Shown: positions 36,126 to 38,877 of the stretch, one piece after another
How positions within the stretch are numbered: the stretch's first letter is position 1
How the letters are laid out: every line of letters begins with the position of its first letter
Source of the DNA: a virus
Strand: one strand, 5' to 3'
Virus record (IMG/VR): IMGVR_UViG_3300031278_000004
Span: 1 to 38,877 of that record
DNA: 38,877 nucleotides
Notes under the pieces: generated by a model
Told to the model about the DNA's origin: nothing
Databases searched by the model: none
The model's input: the letters and a program-made list of their open reading frames with translations, nothing else
Program-made: the position numbers and the translations under genes

Positions 36126-38183
36126 TCATCTGCCGTTTCGCTCTCCTCTCTTCCGTCGCTGGAGTTCCGAGAGTTTGAGCGGCCTTTCTGTTTTCTGCTG
36201 TGTCAGCCGGCGCAGCCCCGCGATGTCCGCCGCGGCCCAAGAATAAATCTCCGCATCCCAAAAATGATTTCCTACGCTCGTATCCACGACGTGCCATTCC
36301 TCGACCTCGAAGCCGCGTTTGTTCCGGGTCTTGACGAGGGCCTCGCCGCAGAGCTGCCGCAGATAGTTTTCAGTAACCGCGCTGTTCAGATTGAACGCGC
36401 CCGGCTCGCCGGCGGGTGGGCCGTTTTTCAGCAGGTGCTGAACCTCCGGCTTGTAGTGGTTGACGTGGACATGATAGATTCTCTGGCCGCCCGGATACGG
36501 TTTGCGCGTGCGCGGATTGATGTCAATGTTCCCGATTGTCCACGGGGCGCGCCAGTTCGCCTGACCTCTCACGGCAATGGCGCGGGGGCCGACGTTGCGG
36601 CAGAAGTCGTAGGTCTGGTCGGGGCGATAGCCGGAGTCAATCGCGCACTTTGTCACGGCCACCTTTTCCTCCCCGTTCAGCCGCGGGTACTCCGCATCGA
36701 GAACAAGGTCCTTGATCTCCTCCAGTTCGGCGCATTCGCCGAAATCTATGAGCCATGACGTGCGGTGGGCTGCCCAAGCGCGCACGATGTAGTTGACCCG
36801 GTACTCGTGCACGTCCACGCCCGCGGTGAGTATCAGGGCGTCATCGGGCACGAGCCGGGGCGGGATGTCGGTCCGGAGTCGCTCTCCAACCTTCTCCCAT
36901 TCCGGCGCATCGTGCGTCTCGCGCCAGGGCTCCGCCAGCCAGTTGTTGATGAAGTCCTGGAGGCCTCGGTGGCCTTGCTCTTTTTTCTCCAGGAACAGTT
37001 GCGCCATGTCGCCCCAGGTGCTGATCACCGAATAGAGACTGCTCAAGTGGAAGCCCGCGCGGGGCGAGGTGAGGCCCGCGCCCTCGACCACCCCATTCTT
37101 TTTGATCGTCTGGCCTTTCTTCAGCCAGCGGCCGTCGCGGAGCATGGCGAATTTGTGTTCGTCGCGGATTTTGCCCTTGCAATGGGCGCACTGATACCAG
37201 GCGGTGGCTAAGGCGGTGAGGGGGTCGGAATGGCCGTCTGCGCCTTTCTCCCATTTGACTCCGGGGCTGTCGGGGTCGCGTGTGCCCCACTTGAGGACCT
37301 GGTATTTGCCGCAGTGGGGGCAGGGCACGTAGTACTCGCGCTGGTCTGAGTGCTGGTAGTTGCGCCAGATGCGGGAAACGTCCTCGCGTGTCGGTGTGGA
37401 CTCCTTGATGATTTTGTGGTTCGCGAATGCTTTGACCCGGTTCATCGCCAGGTCTTCGGGGTCGGCATCCACAGTCGCGTCGCGATTCCATTTGTCGAGT
37501 TCGGTGCAGACGAGGAAGAAAATGGCGTCACTGCCAAGCGAGCTGACCGAGCCCGACCACCCGAAACGGAGAAACGTGTGCAGGAGGTTGACGAGAAACG
37601 TGTCCTGCTCGCGGCGAGCAGGGAGGAGCTGTGCGGCGGGCCAGCAGGCGCGCAGGATCGGGTACATGCGGAGGCGAGAGGTGTGCTTGGCGCTGTCGCG
37701 GTCGGCGCACGCGACCATGATTGGCGCGGGATTGACACAGGCATAATATGGGATTAGCCACTGCCAGATCGCCGACTTGCCGAGCTGCGTACCCCAGCAG
37801 AGGATAATCTCACGAACGCCGGGATCGTGCACCGCATCGAGCACGCCGCCCTGGTAGGCGAAAAGACGGACGCGGCCGCGCAAGGGGCTCACGCCCTCCG
37901 GCAACGTGACATGCTCCTGAATCCAGTCGGCGGGGTGGATGCGCTGAGGCGGTTCGAGGAGGCTGGCGGCTTCGCGCCAGAGGTCGGTGTTGTCATTCAG
38001 CCGAGAGGTCAGAAATTCGTCCGTGGCAAATGTTCCCGATTCTGCCTTTGTCGTCATTTTCCTTTTCCCTCTCGCGTCGCCTTTTTGCCCGTAAAGTTTT
38101 CCCATCGCTTCACTGCGACGTCCAGGTTTGAGGTCCTTGATCGTGCGCGGGTGCATCAGTCGCTTTCTACGTGCCTGCGGCAT
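36126..38183 (-). CDS. Terminase large subunit, GpA family
   Basis: 685 aa. The packaging motor and nuclease. Walker A-like CWGTQLGKSAIWQWL, a Walker B-like IFFLVCTELDKW and the GpA-family segments SKHTSRLRMYP and WRNYQHSDQREYYVPCPHCGKYQ (zinc-binding Cys pair) are visible; the nuclease domain has an AGVDVHEYRVNYIVRAW strand and a later DSGYRPDQ. GpA-type enzymes usually make cohesive ends. The ATG at 38183 has GGAGG 10 nt upstream and overlaps the small subunit gene by 17 bp; Met43 is an alternative. The C-terminus is basic. Confidence 0.92.
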   Translation of the reverse strand: MPQARRKRLMHPRTIKDLKPGRRSEAMGKLYGQKGDARGKRKMTTKAESGTFATDEFLTSRLNDNTDLWREAASLLEPPQRIHPADWIQEHVTLPEGVSPLRGRVRLFAYQGGVLDAVHDPGVREIILCWGTQLGKSAIWQWLIPYYACVNPAPIMVACADRDSAKHTSRLRMYPILRACWPAAQLLPARREQDTFLVNLLHTFLRFGWSGSVSSLGSDAIFFLVCTELDKWNRDATVDADPEDLAMNRVKAFANHKIIKESTPTREDVSRIWRNYQHSDQREYYVPCPHCGKYQVLKWGTRDPDSPGVKWEKGADGHSDPLTALATAWYQCAHCKGKIRDEHKFAMLRDGRWLKKGQTIKKNGVVEGAGLTSPRAGFHLSSLYSVISTWGDMAQLFLEKKEQGHRGLQDFINNWLAEPWRETHDAPEWEKVGERLRTDIPPRLVPDDALILTAGVDVHEYRVNYIVRAWAAHRTSWLIDFGECAELEEIKDLVLDAEYPRLNGEEKVAVTKCAIDSGYRPDQTYDFCRNVGPRAIAVRGQANWRAPWTIGNIDINPRTRKPYPGGQRIYHVHVNHYKPEVQHLLKNGPPAGEPGAFNLNSAVTENYLRQLCGEALVKTRNKRGFEVEEWHVVDTSVGNHFWDAEIYSWAAADIAGLRRLTQQKTERPLKLSELQRRKRGERNGR

Positions 38184-38811
38184 GTTGGAAGGCCTCCTTG
38201 ATTTCCTTGAGAGCGGCAGTGGCCATATCGTCGAGCTCCTTGCGCGCGTCCTGGCGTTGGGAGACGGGGATCATTTGCAGCAGCCGGTCCGGGATGCCGA
38301 GAATCGAGGAGCGGAGCGCGGAGAGAACGGGACCGATCATGCGCAACACGGCGTTGCGGCTGATGAGTTCACTGGCGAGCGTGGCAGCCTTCAGTTCGAG
38401 GAGGCGGGCGCGTGCGATGTGGCTGCGTTCGTCCGGCGCCAGGTCCGCGTCGCCGGGTGTGGAGAGCAGGACGCGAATCACCTCGCGGATGTCCCATTTT
38501 CGGTTCTTGGATTCCGGGAGCCGGCCCTTCTTGGCCCAGCGGGTGATTGTGCGCACATGGACGCGGAAGATTTCGGCGACTTGGTCGCGGTTGAACAGGT
38601 AGGGGTCGCTATCGCGCAGGGCCGCGCGAAGTGTGTCTTTGATTTGCTGTTGGAGCGCCTGAAAGCGTTTGAGTGAGGTCAGTTCGGCAACGGTGAGATT
38701 TTGCAGGTTCGTCGCAGCTTTGGCCGCGACTTCGCCGATTGTAGGAGATCGCCTGGAATGGGCGCCTTTGGGCCTCTTGGCATATTGTGCACGTGCAGCA
38801 AGCAACCACAC
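38167..38811 (-). CDS. Terminase small subunit with HTH
   Basis: 214 aa. A DNA-binding HTH in residues ~75-120 (YLFNRDQVAEIFRVHVRTITRWAKKGRLPESKNRKWDIREVIRVLL) is the Nu1-type winged helix that reads the packaging site. The helical C-terminal part (HIARARLLELKAATLASELISRNAV, then KELDDMATAALKEIKEAF) would oligomerise and bind the large subunit. It lies next to the sequence end, so the packaging site is probably there. Confidence 0.75.
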   Translation of the reverse strand: MWLLAARAQYAKRPKGAHSRRSPTIGEVAAKAATNLQNLTVAELTSLKRFQALQQQIKDTLRAALRDSDPYLFNRDQVAEIFRVHVRTITRWAKKGRLPESKNRKWDIREVIRVLLSTPGDADLAPDERSHIARARLLELKAATLASELISRNAVLRMIGPVLSALRSSILGIPDRLLQMIPVSQRQDARKELDDMATAALKEIKEAFQHAAGT

Positions 38812-38866
38812 TTCCCCTGGGACAGAGACACCCCAAAAAAATCCTCATAGATGCGAAAAAAGCAAA

Positions 38867-38877
38867 ATCCATTAACC
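38867..38877. repeat. Terminal direct repeat, right copy
   Basis: ATCCATTAACC, identical to positions 1-11. It lies 55 bp upstream of the start of the terminase small subunit gene (38811, minus strand), where lambda-type cos sites are located. Confidence 0.8.

Overview
The window looks like the complete genome of a temperate, siphovirus-like (long, non-contractile tail) phage, or an excised prophage. It has a lambda-type packaging and head module (GpA-family terminase, gpW-like protein, lambda-family portal, FII-like connector), a tape-measure protein, a tyrosine integrase with an excisionase-like neighbour, and a divergent two-regulator switch. The first and last 11 bases are identical, and the integrase and the terminase small subunit would be neighbours if the ends were joined. 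That fits a circularly closing genome, or cos-type termini just upstream of the terminase genes. The host cannot be named from the sequence. High GC, strong Shine-Dalgarno (SD) sites and many short intergenic repeats (ATCCGTGTTCATCCGTGG-like, ACAGAGAACACAGAG-like, GATTCAAGATTCA-like, CGGATTGCGGA-like) resemble what I know from uncultured Planctomycetota and similar environmental phyla; this is only an inference.

Layout. Almost every gene is on the minus strand and reads right to left. 38.8-35.4 kb: terminase small and large subunits, a zinc-ribbon protein, a short promoter-to-terminator unit that could make a ~100-nt RNA, and a gpW-like protein. 35.4-29.8 kb: portal, a protease-scaffold-capsid fusion, a capsid cement protein and a connector. 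29.8-20.4 kb: lectin-like and other virion proteins, tail completion proteins, a tail tube with two tandem domains, a tail chaperone with an A9 slippery site, the tape measure and a large tail-tip protein. 20.4-14.0 kb: an accessory tail region with a (Ala-Ser-Ser-x)n serine-rich repeat protein, an 873-aa multi-domain glycosyltransferase, a second glycosyltransferase, a methyltransferase and two membrane proteins. 13.6-12.4 kb: the lysogeny switch. The only confident plus-strand genes are the repressor candidate, an exported protein downstream of it, and an 88-aa gene at 11.45 kb. 12.4-0.3 kb: a leftward early operon of tightly coupled small genes, then a recombination directionality factor (RDF)-like protein, an MmcB-like nuclease, an ASCH protein, a ParB-like protein, an O-like initiator with candidate iterons inside it, a C5 DNA methyltransferase, the excisionase-like gene and the integrase. 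0-0.3 kb: the attachment region with a tRNA-Leu 5' half.

How it works together. The divergent promoters at 12.47-12.54 kb share an inverted repeat that contains both -35 boxes, so one operator probably sets the lysis/lysogeny choice. Leftward transcription would make replication, methylation and excision/integration functions. A separate module builds the virion. The most unusual cluster is the serine-rich repeat tail protein directly upstream of dedicated glycosyltransferases, which suggests a virion protein glycosylated by the phage. No endolysin or helicase was recognised. Short repeats occur between genes and also in frame inside at least eight phage proteins, including portal, capsid fusion and replication initiator.
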